This document shows, one piece after another, positions 17,371 through 26,325 of a stretch of DNA of 53,341 bases; the stretch's first letter is position 1, and each line of letters starts with the position of its first letter. Made by a program: the position numbers and the translations under genes. The notes beneath the pieces are model-generated. The model did no database searches. It was given only the letters and a program-made list of their open reading frames with translations, and was not told the origin of the DNA. Origin of the DNA: Bacteroidota bacterium (GTDB lineage: Bacteria > Bacteroidota > Bacteroidia > Chitinophagales > Chitinophagaceae); the NCBI GenBank assembly GCA_947476825.1, contig CANJRV010000006.1:1-53341 (forward strand). The letters are read 5' to 3'.

Positions 17371-19338
17371 ATGAAAAAAAATATACTCCTTTTGCTTCTT
17401 GCTCTATGCTCTATTTCATCTATGCATGCGCAAACATTAGCACCAACAAAACACAAAACAGGAACGGCTAGTAAAAAAGTGGTGAGCGATAATGGTAGTA
17501 GCAATAACAATTTCCATACCCCTTTATTCAAAGGAAAAAAAGTGAGAAGTAATTTCCCTTCTACATTTGGGCATAAAGAATTGATAGGCACTACTACTTA
17601 TGATTTGCAAACGAACGGAGCAAATCAAAGAAGGATTTTGCAAAATGGAAATACCTTGAGCGCATGTTATATTTTTTCGGATGAAATCTCTGCAACAGCA
17701 ACTTCTCCATTTGCGGATAGAGGCACTGGATATGCCTATTTTGATGGAAGTATTTGGACAGCCGCTCCAACAGCTAGACTAGAACCTACACGTTGCGGAT
17801 TTGGTGGATTTGCAGGAAGTGGTGGCACTTCCGAATTAATTATTAGCCACGATTTTAATACCTTCAATTTAATTGCAAATAAAAAATCTGGCTCCACTTG
17901 GACGACTGCCAACCTAGGTACTGCCACAACAAAAAAAGCATTATGGGCACATGCAGCTGCGTCTGGAAATTGGATCTATGTTGTGGCTTCTTCTTATGAT
18001 TCATTGATTAAGTCGAATGGAATCCGAAATGGATATTTCTTCTCTCGTTCCAATGATAATGGATTGACATGGTTAGACGATATGATTCCAATGCCTTACT
18101 TAGATAGTGTTGGTCATTATAGAGGAGGTGGAAATTCCTATTCTATTTCTGCAAATGGTGCTAATGTATCCATCGTTCTTGGAGATTTAGGTTCTGATTT
18201 GGATTTGTTGACCAGCTCCGACCATGGCGCTACTTGGACCAAGAAAACCATTTTAGATTGGCCATTAAATAATTATGATTTTTCTGGAGTGGTTAGTACA
18301 GATACCAATGCAGACGCCATTCCGGATACCTTGCTTACTTGCGATGGTTCTCATTCATTGGTGATAGATAATGGTGGCGTATCGCATATTGCATTCCCAA
18401 TTGTACGCGTGTATAAAACTGGAACTGCCTCTTTCGGTTATTTTTATTCCACTTATTTGGCTTATTATAATACAGCCATTGATAGTGTACAATTAATAGA
18501 CAACTCATTGTATTCTTACCACAATTGTAATGGTGGAAATTTTGGCATTGGCGAACATTATGGAGGCAATACCACTGCCGCACCTGGTGCCATATATAAT
18601 ACGATTGGCACCTTATCCATGCCTTCTATTTCCATCGTAAATAGTGTGCCCCAAAAAATACTCATTAGCTATACCTCTATCATGGATGATGATACCACAG
18701 AAGATGACTTCGGTGTGCATCCTTTATGGCTTGGATCCTCGTCGTATACTGGACAAAATTATAGAGATGTATTTGTAATCGGAAGTAATGACAATGCTAC
18801 ATCATGGACTTATCCGGTTAATATTTCTCGCTCTGCACATGTGGAAGAAGCCTATCCATCCACGCCAGAAATCGTGAATGGAAATATTTTACCAGTCATT
18901 TATCAAACCGATATTGAGCCTGGTACGGTATTGCAAAATTCAGATTTTGCAGATGATACCTATAAAAATATGATGGTGGTTCAAACGGTTTCAATAGACA
19001 CTTTATTTATGCTTGGTGCCGATAGTACAGCACCATGTAATCAAGTGGAAATTGGTTTGGCAGTAAATACACTAAGCGCAGAAGATGGTTCAATTAATGT
19101 ATATCCGAATCCATCTGCAGATTGGATGCATGTTCAAATTAAACTGACTGAAACGTCAACAAAAATCGTGTATACTATTTGTGATGTTTTAGGTCATGTT
19201 GTTTATTCTGCTGAAGATAAAAATGTAAAAGCAGGTATTCATGATATTAATATAGCTCATCTTGCTACTGGCAATTATGTACTACAAATAAAAACAGATC
19301 GCGGTTCTTATATCCAAAAAATAATGAAGACGAATTAA
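17371..19338 (+). CDS. Secreted sialidase-like (Asp-box/BNR) propeller protein with T9SS type A domain
   Basis: The 655-residue exported protein begins with a signal peptide (MKKNILLLLLALCSISSMHA). Three Asp-box-like motifs can be read: SRSNDNGLTW, SSDHGATWTK and SNDNATSWTY, the pattern of BNR/sialidase propellers. No sialidase catalytic set was identified, so enzymatic activity should not be assumed. The C-terminus is a T9SS type A domain (INVYPNPSADWMHVQI, ending GNYVLQIKT and YIQKIMKTN). It is monocistronic and converges with the DUF433 gene. Confidence 0.85.
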   Translation: MKKNILLLLLALCSISSMHAQTLAPTKHKTGTASKKVVSDNGSSNNNFHTPLFKGKKVRSNFPSTFGHKELIGTTTYDLQTNGANQRRILQNGNTLSACYIFSDEISATATSPFADRGTGYAYFDGSIWTAAPTARLEPTRCGFGGFAGSGGTSELIISHDFNTFNLIANKKSGSTWTTANLGTATTKKALWAHAAASGNWIYVVASSYDSLIKSNGIRNGYFFSRSNDNGLTWLDDMIPMPYLDSVGHYRGGGNSYSISANGANVSIVLGDLGSDLDLLTSSDHGATWTKKTILDWPLNNYDFSGVVSTDTNADAIPDTLLTCDGSHSLVIDNGGVSHIAFPIVRVYKTGTASFGYFYSTYLAYYNTAIDSVQLIDNSLYSYHNCNGGNFGIGEHYGGNTTAAPGAIYNTIGTLSMPSISIVNSVPQKILISYTSIMDDDTTEDDFGVHPLWLGSSSYTGQNYRDVFVIGSNDNATSWTYPVNISRSAHVEEAYPSTPEIVNGNILPVIYQTDIEPGTVLQNSDFADDTYKNMMVVQTVSIDTLFMLGADSTAPCNQVEIGLAVNTLSAEDGSINVYPNPSADWMHVQIKLTETSTKIVYTICDVLGHVVYSAEDKNVKAGIHDINIAHLATGNYVLQIKTDRGSYIQKIMKTN

Positions 19339-19384
19339 TTTAAGGAAGGATTCGCTCCAAGTGATGCCTTTTTTGATACGACAT

Positions 19385-19582
19385 CTAATCTGCTGCAAAT
19401 CTTATACAAGCATCTATATCTTCAGCAACTAATGATGGATATTGTTTTAGGATACTTTCTTTAGAATCACCAGCGCTCATAAATTCTAAAATTGTTTGAA
19501 CTGCAATTCGCTTACCTCGAACGATAGGTTTTCCATTGCATACATTTGCATCCACTGTAATTCTATTCAATACATTATCCAT
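19385..19582 (-). CDS. DUF433-family protein (orphan antitoxin-like)
   Basis: The 65-residue protein matches DUF433: ITVDANVCNGKPIVRGKRI, IAVQTILEFMSAGDS, and ILKQYPSLVAEDIDACIRFA. DUF433 proteins are DNA-binding VapB-like antitoxins normally followed by a PIN-like DUF5615 toxin. Here the frame ends RFAAD, slightly short of the usual C-terminus, and no toxin gene follows. A TACATTTG box at 19606-19599 could drive it. It may still be a functional orphan or a relic. Confidence 0.8.
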   Translation of the reverse strand: MDNVLNRITVDANVCNGKPIVRGKRIAVQTILEFMSAGDSKESILKQYPSLVAEDIDACIRFAAD

Positions 19583-19598
19583 CTAACTATTTTTGTAC

Positions 19599-19606
19599 CA
19601 AATGTA
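19599..19606 (-). promoter_or_regulatory. -7 element of the DUF433 gene
   Basis: TACATTTG on the minus strand is a perfect TAnnTTTG match, 16 bases upstream of the ATG at 19582. Confidence 0.5.
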
Positions 19607-19663
19607 AGTATATAAATTCAAGTTTCTAACCATTGCTTATCCATTAATTTTCGCCCTTGGTAT

Positions 19664-19717
19664 AGTGCAAGGATTACAAATTATTCGCTAGTAGTTCGAA
19701 ATTTAAAATCTTGAACA
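19664..19717. repeat. Palindromic interspersed element, degraded copy (family R4)
   Basis: The stretch TGCAAGGATTACAAATTATT through AGTTCGAAATTTAAAATCTT is an imperfect version of 19945-19998 in the same orientation. The palindromic arms are mutated here. Together with the R1 copy, the two R4 copies account for most of the gap from 19583 to 19932. Confidence 0.6.
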
Positions 19718-19803
19718 TAGAGAGGTTAGAATCTCGAGAAGTAGGAATTAGATTTTCTACTTTTTACTTTCGACTAACTTCTCAATACTAATTACTTCTT
19801 TGC

Positions 19804-19887
19804 GGCGTTCCCTTCGGGTCGGGCTATCACTGCAATCTTTTTTTGAAGAAAAAAAAGGATTTTCGTTCTATCCCTAACGCGATGCAG
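19804..19887 (+). repeat. Interspersed hairpin element, copy 2 (family R1)
   Basis: The element runs from GGCGTTCCCTTCGGGTCGGG through a T7GAAGA8 hairpin to TTCTATCCCTAACGC. It is nearly identical to the reverse complement of 51791-51878. The similarity extends further through the flanking TACTTTTTACTTTC / AACTTCTCAATACTAA stretch (19756-19803). Both copies point the same way relative to the tail/propeller operon that follows. Confidence 0.85.
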
Positions 19888-19932
19888 TAAATACAAAAAA
19901 GGAAGTTATCTTTAAATTTTACAAGTCAAGAT

Positions 19933-21489
19933 ATGAAAGAGTATTGTGCAAGGATTGCAAATCCTACGATAGCAGTTCGAGATTTCAAATCTCGAACAGT
20001 GGGCGATATTACTGGTATAAAAATGTATAACGCAAATGGCTCTGAGCTATCTGAAAATTTTATTCAAGGATTTATAACCAGTGGTAATATAATGGACGTA
20101 CCTGTATTTAATGCTAGGCCCGCTTATGGAATGGATATAAACAAAAGTAGTGCGATGAAAATAAGTTGCAATGACATTCGAAATGTGCGCTATGGAATGC
20201 AAATAGTAAGCGATTGCAATACTGGTAATGATGAAAATTATTCTGGCAATCGTTTTCATAATCATAACTTCCCTATAATTTTCAGACACCTTGGTAATGA
20301 AGGTGCTTTTGGTAACATTGGTAATGGTGGGTTTGATTGTAGTAATGACTTTGTTTATACTCCTCCACTTGGCACTCCTGGCGGCGTATTTAATAACAAT
20401 AATTGGAAGGTAACAAGAATGTCGAGTAGTTCAGCCATTTCACTTGATTATATATATACAGCGCCAGGACTTTTGGATTTGCCTGAGTCTGGAGGTAATA
20501 ATTTATCTACTTACTATATTCCAGCTGATAACACTGGTGCCAATGTACCGAATCAGTGTATAACCAATAATCCCTTTTCACAAAATGGAAGTGAAGTTGG
20601 AATGGATATTGACTATGCCATGATGGTGGCAGGGGATAGTATTATTTATCCTGAATATGCAGATGTATCGAGATGGTTTGATGAGCGAAGGCTGTTTGAA
20701 TTATTAGCAAGTGATAGTATACTTCGAAACAGCTATTATTATTTTCTAGATTTCTATAACGCTCAACTTCTGTTGCCAACAGATGAAATCCTTCAAGTAG
20801 ATAGATTGATTAATGATCTCATGGCAGCGAACATTACGGATAGTGCAGATTTTACGAATAGAATTGCAGCAATTGAAAATTTAAATAATACAATATTAAG
20901 CGGTAGGGGGTTTGAAAATAATGAGCGAGTAATAAATACCTATTTTATAAAATGGTTAACGGGCGGAATATCTTCCTTTACTGAGACTGAAAAAGAAGAG
21001 ATTGAAGCTATGGCAATGAGTTGCCCTTTTGTAAACGGAACAGCAGTATATAAGGCAAGAACAATATATGCATCCATCAATCCAGGAATAGATTATAATG
21101 ATTTGACTATTTGTAATGCTGCTGGTGTTTATAAAAATGGAGGAGGTAAAGGATTATTTGATGACGAGAATACATTGTTGAACAATATGATTTCAGGGAA
21201 TGGCAACACTACTATTAATCATGTCAATAAATTTACTAATAAAGCAGGCGTAAAATTATATCCCAATCCAGCATCAAATAATATCACTATTGATTACAAG
21301 TTGAATGCAAACGAAACTGCTGTTTTGATAATTTATGATGTGATAGGTAGGGAAAGATTGAAGTTTGATTTACAATCAAATGTAAATAAAGTAGATGTAA
21401 AAATTAACTCATTAGAGCCAGGAGTATACTCATACAAGTACTCTGTAAATAATATACAAAATTCAACTGGTAAATTAATTATTGAATAA
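19933..21489 (+). CDS. 5'-truncated beta-helix/tail protein with T9SS type A domain (operon A, gene 1)
   Basis: The 518-residue frame corresponds to the C-terminal third of the 1,757-residue protein at 46118-51391. Shared stretches are FRHLGNEGAFGNIGN versus FRHLVDEGTFGNVGD, RWFDERRLFELLASDSILRN versus HWYDSKRLFNQLSKDAIFRN, CPFVNGTAVYKARTIYA, and the sorting domain (KLYPNPASNNITIDY, IYDVIGRERLKFDLQ). There is no signal peptide. The first 22 codons (19933-19998) are mostly the palindromic R4 repeat, so the original N-terminus has been lost. Without an export signal the product is probably non-functional, unless a start inside or an unseen fusion rescues it. It overlaps the next gene by one base (TAATG). 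Confidence 0.75.
   Translation: MKEYCARIANPTIAVRDFKSRTVGDITGIKMYNANGSELSENFIQGFITSGNIMDVPVFNARPAYGMDINKSSAMKISCNDIRNVRYGMQIVSDCNTGNDENYSGNRFHNHNFPIIFRHLGNEGAFGNIGNGGFDCSNDFVYTPPLGTPGGVFNNNNWKVTRMSSSSAISLDYIYTAPGLLDLPESGGNNLSTYYIPADNTGANVPNQCITNNPFSQNGSEVGMDIDYAMMVAGDSIIYPEYADVSRWFDERRLFELLASDSILRNSYYYFLDFYNAQLLLPTDEILQVDRLINDLMAANITDSADFTNRIAAIENLNNTILSGRGFENNERVINTYFIKWLTGGISSFTETEKEEIEAMAMSCPFVNGTAVYKARTIYASINPGIDYNDLTICNAAGVYKNGGGKGLFDDENTLLNNMISGNGNTTINHVNKFTNKAGVKLYPNPASNNITIDYKLNANETAVLIIYDVIGRERLKFDLQSNVNKVDVKINSLEPGVYSYKYSVNNIQNSTGKLIIE
19945..19998. repeat. Palindromic interspersed element, intact copy (family R4)
   Basis: It contains AGGATT-GCA-AATCCT (19951-19965) and, further on, GTTCGAGATTT-C-AAATCTCGAAC with perfect 11-base arms. 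The element sits inside the first codons of the gene at 19933 and marks the junction where that gene lost its 5' part. Confidence 0.75.
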
Positions 21490-22970
21490 TGAAACTTAAG
21501 CAATTAGTTTTCATTCTCGTAGTGTTTTTAAATTGTTCACCAATTTTTGCACAAACAAATTTTAACCAGTCATGGATATGCGGTTCCTATGGTTTAAAAG
21601 CTACATTTACTGGAATGAATGTGACTACTTATCCATTCATAGTTGCAGGTAAATATTTTTCAAGGGGAAATTCAAATATATGTGATAGCATTGGGAGATT
21701 GATTTTAGTTTCGGATGGTATGAATATATATGATAGTACTCTTACTTTTATTGATAACGGTGATACTCTTCTATCAAATGCATACTATTTACATGAGGAC
21801 GGATGGAGCAATTATAGTCAGACCTCAATTTTTCTGCCCTTTGATAGTGGTATCTACTACTTGATAACACCAGATGTAACAGACAGTATGTTTAATTGGT
21901 GGTATACTGCTCCTTTCCCGCATTCTGCCCCTTTTGACAGACTTCTGTATCATAAAATAGACATGAAAGCCAACGGAGGAACAGGTAAGGTTATAGAAAA
22001 AGCAATCCCTTTGCTAGAAAATGTAGAACTAAGTAAATCACAAATGATGGCATGTAAACATGCAAACGGAAAAGATTGGTGGCTTATCAAACAATGGAGC
22101 GAATCAAATAAAATTGTGAAGTTTTTAATTAAAAAAGACAGTATAGAAGGACCATTTTACCAAACCTTTACAGGCAATTTTAGTTTGTATGATCAAGATG
22201 GGCAAAGTATGTTTTCACAGGACGGTACAAAATATGCGACAACCTGTAGAGGAACAAATAAAATATTTCTGGCTGATTTTGATAGATGTACTGGGGAATT
22301 ATCCAATCCTACATGGTATAATGTACCTGATTATTCAAGACATGATCCGAGTGATAGTACTTTAATGGATCCGATTACACAAGGGTTGACCTTTTCCCCT
22401 AATGGAAGATTTTTGTATGTTATGAAGTATTGGAATATTTTACAATTTGATTTATTGGATAATGACTCTTCAACCGCATGGTATCATGTTGCTGGCTTAG
22501 ATACCTCATGGAATGCTTTTGCACTTTACAATTGTTCATATTTAGGGAAAAATGACAAATTGTATATTGGGTATTTCGCAGGAACAGCTAAAGAATTAAG
22601 TGTAATTGATAATCCAAATAATAAAGGAGTTACTTGTAATTTTTGCGCTAAGTGTTTATCCTTTGGGTCAGGTTGGGGTTCTGCAACTACTCCTCCATGT
22701 ATGCCCAATTATGATTTAGGTGCAATGACACCTTGCTGGCCTTTAGATACAGGTAATGTAAATGCAACCAATGAAATTAGTATCTACCCTAACCCAAGTA
22801 GCAGTATGTTTTATATTAAAAATGCAAATCAAAAAAAGAAAGAGTTGTATAATAATGTGGGGCAATTAATTTTTTCTACTAAGGAGAATGAAATTGATGT
22901 AAGTAACTATGCAAAGGGTATGTATTATATTCGAGTAGGTAACTTAACTAAAAAAATAATTATAGAGTAG
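21489..22970 (+). CDS. Secreted Cys-motif beta-propeller protein with T9SS type A domain (operon A, gene 2)
   Basis: The 493-residue protein has a signal peptide (MKLKQLVFILVVFLNCSPIF). Propeller-like blades follow: SNICDSIGRLILVSDGMNIY, MMACKHANGKDWWLIKQWS, FSQDGTKYATTCRG, LTFSPNGRFLYVMKY and YLGKNDKLYIGY. A conserved cysteine segment comes near residue 385 (CNFCAKC, then PPCMPNYDLGA and PCWP). The short C-terminal sorting domain is ISIYPNPSSSMFYIKN through YYIRVGNLTKK. It is closely similar to the product of 23493-24971 and more distantly to 44651-46114 and 42424-43947. I know no named function. The start overlaps the previous stop, suggesting coupled translation. Confidence 0.85.
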   Translation: MKLKQLVFILVVFLNCSPIFAQTNFNQSWICGSYGLKATFTGMNVTTYPFIVAGKYFSRGNSNICDSIGRLILVSDGMNIYDSTLTFIDNGDTLLSNAYYLHEDGWSNYSQTSIFLPFDSGIYYLITPDVTDSMFNWWYTAPFPHSAPFDRLLYHKIDMKANGGTGKVIEKAIPLLENVELSKSQMMACKHANGKDWWLIKQWSESNKIVKFLIKKDSIEGPFYQTFTGNFSLYDQDGQSMFSQDGTKYATTCRGTNKIFLADFDRCTGELSNPTWYNVPDYSRHDPSDSTLMDPITQGLTFSPNGRFLYVMKYWNILQFDLLDNDSSTAWYHVAGLDTSWNAFALYNCSYLGKNDKLYIGYFAGTAKELSVIDNPNNKGVTCNFCAKCLSFGSGWGSATTPPCMPNYDLGAMTPCWPLDTGNVNATNEISIYPNPSSSMFYIKNANQKKKELYNNVGQLIFSTKENEIDVSNYAKGMYYIRVGNLTKKIIIE

Positions 22971-22971
22971 T

Positions 22972-23493
22972 ATGTATTTATCTGTGCAATCCTTTAATCC
23001 GTGTATATCTGTGATTCAGACAAATTGCCCTTATGTAAACGGAACAGCAGTATATAAAGCAAGAACCATATATGCATCCATAAATCCAGGAATAGATTAT
23101 AATGATTTGACTATTTGTAATGCGGTTGGAGTATATAAAAATAACAATGGAAAGGGGTTATTTGATGACGAGAATACATTGTTGAACAATATGATTTCAG
23201 GGAATGGCAACATTGTAAAAAATCATGTCAATAAATCTATCTATACAGATGGGGTGAAATTATATCCCAATCCAGCATCAGATAATATTACTATTGATTA
23301 TAGATTGAACGCAAACGAAACTGCGGTTTTGAGAATATATGATATGTTAGGTATAGAAAGAATGAAGATTGATTTGCAGCCGAATATAAATAAGGTAATC
23401 ATAAAAATTACCTCATTGGAGACAGGTGTATACTCTTACAAGTATACCGTAAATAATATTCAAAACTCAACTGGAAAATTAATTATAGAATAA
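22972..23493 (+). CDS. Tail-only protein lacking signal peptide (operon A, gene 3)
   Basis: The 173-residue product is the conserved tail seen at the end of the gene at 19933. It has NCPYVNGTAVYKARTIYASI, DLTICNAVGVYKN, GLFDDENTLLNNMISGNGN and a T9SS type A domain (KLYPNPASDNITIDY). Several 15-20 residue stretches are identical to gene 1. The first 18 residues (MYLSVQSFNPCISVIQTN) do not match and come from a TAATCCGTGTATATCTGTG-like sequence, a word I associate with Bacteroidota intergenic repeats. The counterpart at 43950-44651 has a signal peptide and a helical linker. This copy has lost both, so it is probably not exported. Confidence 0.7.
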   Translation: MYLSVQSFNPCISVIQTNCPYVNGTAVYKARTIYASINPGIDYNDLTICNAVGVYKNNNGKGLFDDENTLLNNMISGNGNIVKNHVNKSIYTDGVKLYPNPASDNITIDYRLNANETAVLRIYDMLGIERMKIDLQPNINKVIIKITSLETGVYSYKYTVNNIQNSTGKLIIE

Positions 23494-24971
23494 TGAAGAA
23501 ATTTATTTTTGTTATTATTGGTTCACTTTTCTCAATTAGCTTAATAGCACAAACCAACTTCAATAGTTCATGGATTTGTGGCTCATATGGGTTAAAAGTT
23601 ACATTTAATGGAACAAATGTGACTACCTATCCTTATGTAATGGTTGGTAAATTTTTTTCTGGAGGGCATTCAAATATATGCGATAGCAATGGGAGATTGA
23701 TTCTAGTTTCAGATGGGATGAATATATACGATAGTACATTAAATTTTATTGATAATGGAGATACTTTACTTTCAAATGCTTATTATTTACATGAAGATGG
23801 CTGGAGTGGGTATTCACAATCTTCGATTTTTCTGCCTTTTGATAGTAGTATATATTATTTGATTACACCAGATGTCACAGATAGTATGTTTAACTGGTGG
23901 TATACGCCACCATTCCCACATTCAGCACCATTCGACAGATTGCTTTATCATAAAATAGACATGAAAGCAAATGGAGGAGCTGGTAAAGTAATAGAAAAAG
24001 CAATCCCCTTGCTAGAACATGTAGAACTGAGTAAATCGCAAATGATGGCATGTAAACATGCCAACGGAAAAGACTGGTGGTTGATTAAGCAATGGAGTGA
24101 AGAAAATAAGATGGTAAAATTTTTAATTGAAAAAGATAGTATATATGGCCCATTCTATCAAACCTTTGCTGGTGTCTTTCATCCTGCAGACCAAAGTGGA
24201 CAAAGTATGTTTTCGCAAGACGGTACAAAATATGCCACTACCTGTAGAGGAACAAATAAAATATTTCTGGCTGATTTTGATAGATGTACGGGAGAGTTTT
24301 CCAATCCCAAATGGTATAACGTGCCAGATTATAATTGCCATAATCCTAATGATATAACTTGGATAGATGTGCATACACAGGCATTAGAATTTTCTCCAAA
24401 CGGTAGATTTATATATGTAATGAAGTATTATAACATACTTCAATTAGATTTACTCGATATTGACTCTACAAGTGCATGGTATCATGTTGCTGGCTTAGAT
24501 ACCACATGGAACGCTTTTGCACTTTATAATAATTCATATTTAGGAAAAAATGAGAAGTTGTATATTGGATATTCTGCGATTACAGAAAAGGAATTAAGTG
24601 TAATTAATGAACCTGATAATAAAGGAACATTATGTGATTTTTGCGCTAAGTGTTTGATATTCCCACCAGGTTGGGGATGGACAAGTACGCCTCCATGTAT
24701 GCCCAATTATGATTTAGGTGCATTGATTCCTTGCTGGCCTTTGGATACAGGTAATGTAAATTCGTCATCTAATGAAATAAGCATATACCCTAATCCAAGT
24801 AGCAGTATTATTTATATTAAAAATGCAAATCAGAAAAAGAAGGGGTTGTATAATAATGTGGGGCAATTAATTTTCTCAACTTTCAAAAATGAAATTGATG
24901 TTTCGAACTATTCAAAGGGAGTTTATTTTTTACGATGTGGTTTTCAAACAAAAAAAGTAATTATTGAATAA
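23493..24971 (+). CDS. Secreted Cys-motif beta-propeller protein with T9SS type A domain (operon A, gene 4)
   Basis: The 492-residue paralogue of 21489-22970 is highly similar throughout. The signal peptide is MKKFIFVIIGSLFSISLIAQ. Shared propeller motifs are NICDSNGRLILVSDGMNIYD, MMACKHANGKDWWLIKQWSE and FSQDGTKYATTCRGTNK. The Cys segment is CDFCAKC with PPCMPNYDLGALIPCWP. The short sorting domain ends VYFLRCGFQTKK. It begins by a one-base TAATG overlap with the tail gene before it. Two near-identical propellers separated by a tail gene indicate recent tandem duplication of a tail+propeller unit. Confidence 0.85.
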   Translation: MKKFIFVIIGSLFSISLIAQTNFNSSWICGSYGLKVTFNGTNVTTYPYVMVGKFFSGGHSNICDSNGRLILVSDGMNIYDSTLNFIDNGDTLLSNAYYLHEDGWSGYSQSSIFLPFDSSIYYLITPDVTDSMFNWWYTPPFPHSAPFDRLLYHKIDMKANGGAGKVIEKAIPLLEHVELSKSQMMACKHANGKDWWLIKQWSEENKMVKFLIEKDSIYGPFYQTFAGVFHPADQSGQSMFSQDGTKYATTCRGTNKIFLADFDRCTGEFSNPKWYNVPDYNCHNPNDITWIDVHTQALEFSPNGRFIYVMKYYNILQLDLLDIDSTSAWYHVAGLDTTWNAFALYNNSYLGKNEKLYIGYSAITEKELSVINEPDNKGTLCDFCAKCLIFPPGWGWTSTPPCMPNYDLGALIPCWPLDTGNVNSSSNEISIYPNPSSSIIYIKNANQKKKGLYNNVGQLIFSTFKNEIDVSNYSKGVYFLRCGFQTKKVIIE

Positions 24972-25043
24972 ATGAAAATCATAATTATCCTATTATTCAC
25001 AACCTGTCTTTTTCAATTTTTACTTTTCATTTGTTTAAGGTAG
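24972..25043 (+). pseudogene. Vestigial signal-peptide start of a third tail gene
   Basis: An ATG directly after the propeller stop opens 23 codons (MKIIIILLFTTCLFQFLLF and four more residues) to TAG. The sequence resembles the start of the tail protein at 43950-44651 (MKIILIYLICVICVPAFA), which occupies the same position after a propeller gene. The body of the gene is missing and clpX begins 9 bases later. I read this as the leftover export signal of a deleted tail gene. Confidence 0.45.
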
Positions 25044-25048
25044 ATTTG
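25041..25048 (+). promoter_or_regulatory. -7 element of clpX, near-leaderless
   Basis: TAGATTTG is a perfect TAnnTTTG match and ends 4 bases before the clpX ATG at 25053. Transcription would begin at or next to the start codon. Confidence 0.55.
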
Positions 25049-25052
25049 CCCC

Positions 25053-26309
25053 ATGTCTAAAGAAAAAATAATTACTTGTTCGTTTTGCTTGAAAACAAAT
25101 GAGCAGGTTATGATGATAGTTAGTGGTGCCAAAGCCAATATTTGTGATGAGTGTATTCAAAATGCACATAAAATTGTGCATGAACAATTGGGCGATTTAG
25201 AAACGCTAGAAGGCGAGCCTAAGGCAATAAAAAATAATTCGATTACAAAATTTAATTATAAGCCTAAAGAAATTAGTGCTTACTTAGATCAATATGTCAT
25301 TGGTCAAGATGATGCGAAAAAGGTGTTGAGTGTGGCTATTTATAACCATTACAAAAGACTCAATCAAACCGTAAAAGATGAGGTGGAAATTGAGAAGTCG
25401 AATATTATTATGGTTGGTGAAACAGGAACGGGCAAAACACTTTTAGCAAAATCGATTGCCAAAATGTTGAACATCCCATTTGCCATCGCGGATGCAACGG
25501 TATTTACAGAAGCTGGTTATGTAGGTGAAGATGTCGAAAGTATTTTATCTCGATTATTACAATCTGCAAATTATGATGTCGAGCAAGCAGAAAAAGGAAT
25601 CGTGTTTATTGATGAAATAGATAAAGTGGGTCGCAAATCAGATAACCCTTCTATCACCCGTGATGTAAGTGGTGAGGGTGTACAACAGGCTTTATTGAAA
25701 TTGTTGGAAGGGGCAGAAGTATTGGTACCGCCTCAAGGTGGTCGTAAACATCCAGATCAAAAAATGGTGAAGATCAACACACAAAATATTTTGTTTATCT
25801 GCGGTGGTGCGTTCGAAGGAATTGATAAAGTGATTGCACGTCGTATACAAACTTCTTCTATTGGTTTCAAATCCAGCAATGAACAAATTGCCATGCATAA
25901 AGATGATTTGGTTCAATATGTCAATTCGCAAGACCTGCGTACTTATGGACTTATACCAGAATTATTAGGGCGTTTACCTATTGTGACTTATTTAAAATCC
26001 TTAGATAAAAATGCTTTGCGTCGTATACTAACGGAACCAAAAAATGCATTGATTAAACAATATACGCAGTTGTTTAAATATGAAAATATTGATTTGCAAA
26101 TTCAGGATATTGCCTTGGATTATATTGTAGATAAAGCCATCGAATTTAAATTGGGTGGGCGAGGACTTCGTTCTATTTGCGAATTGGTGATGACAGATGC
26201 GATGTATGAATTGCCAAGTAAGAAGAACCAAACTTCCTTCATCATCACAGAAGAATATGCACGAGAAAAAATAGAAAAATCAAAGTATGCCTATTTGAAA
26301 GTGGCGTAG
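25053..26309 (+). CDS. clpX: ATP-dependent Clp protease ATP-binding subunit ClpX
   Basis: The 418-residue AAA+ unfoldase feeds proteins to ClpP. All hallmarks are present: a zinc-binding domain with C9, C12, C31 and C34; Walker A GETGTGKT at 122-129; pore loop GYVGEDVE; Walker [10 protein letters not shown]; the RKH substrate loop (GGRKHPDQ); and the ClpP-docking IGF loop (SSIGFKSS). Length is normal. No clpP or tig gene is adjacent, so clpX is alone here, unlike the common tig-clpP-clpX order. Confidence 0.98.
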   Translation: MSKEKIITCSFCLKTNEQVMMIVSGAKANICDECIQNAHKIVHEQLGDLETLEGEPKAIKNNSITKFNYKPKEISAYLDQYVIGQDDAKKVLSVAIYNHYKRLNQTVKDEVEIEKSNIIMVGETGTGKTLLAKSIAKMLNIPFAIADATVFTEAGYVGEDVESILSRLLQSANYDVEQAEKGIVFIDEIDKVGRKSDNPSITRDVSGEGVQQALLKLLEGAEVLVPPQGGRKHPDQKMVKINTQNILFICGGAFEGIDKVIARRIQTSSIGFKSSNEQIAMHKDDLVQYVNSQDLRTYGLIPELLGRLPIVTYLKSLDKNALRRILTEPKNALIKQYTQLFKYENIDLQIQDIALDYIVDKAIEFKLGGRGLRSICELVMTDAMYELPSKKNQTSFIITEEYAREKIEKSKYAYLKVA

Positions 26310-26325
26310 TGAAGTAGTAATTCGC

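Noticed and set aside
19339-19384. Terminator between the converging genes at 19338 and 19385
   Set aside because: Only AAGG/CCTT arms before a T run; too weak to support.
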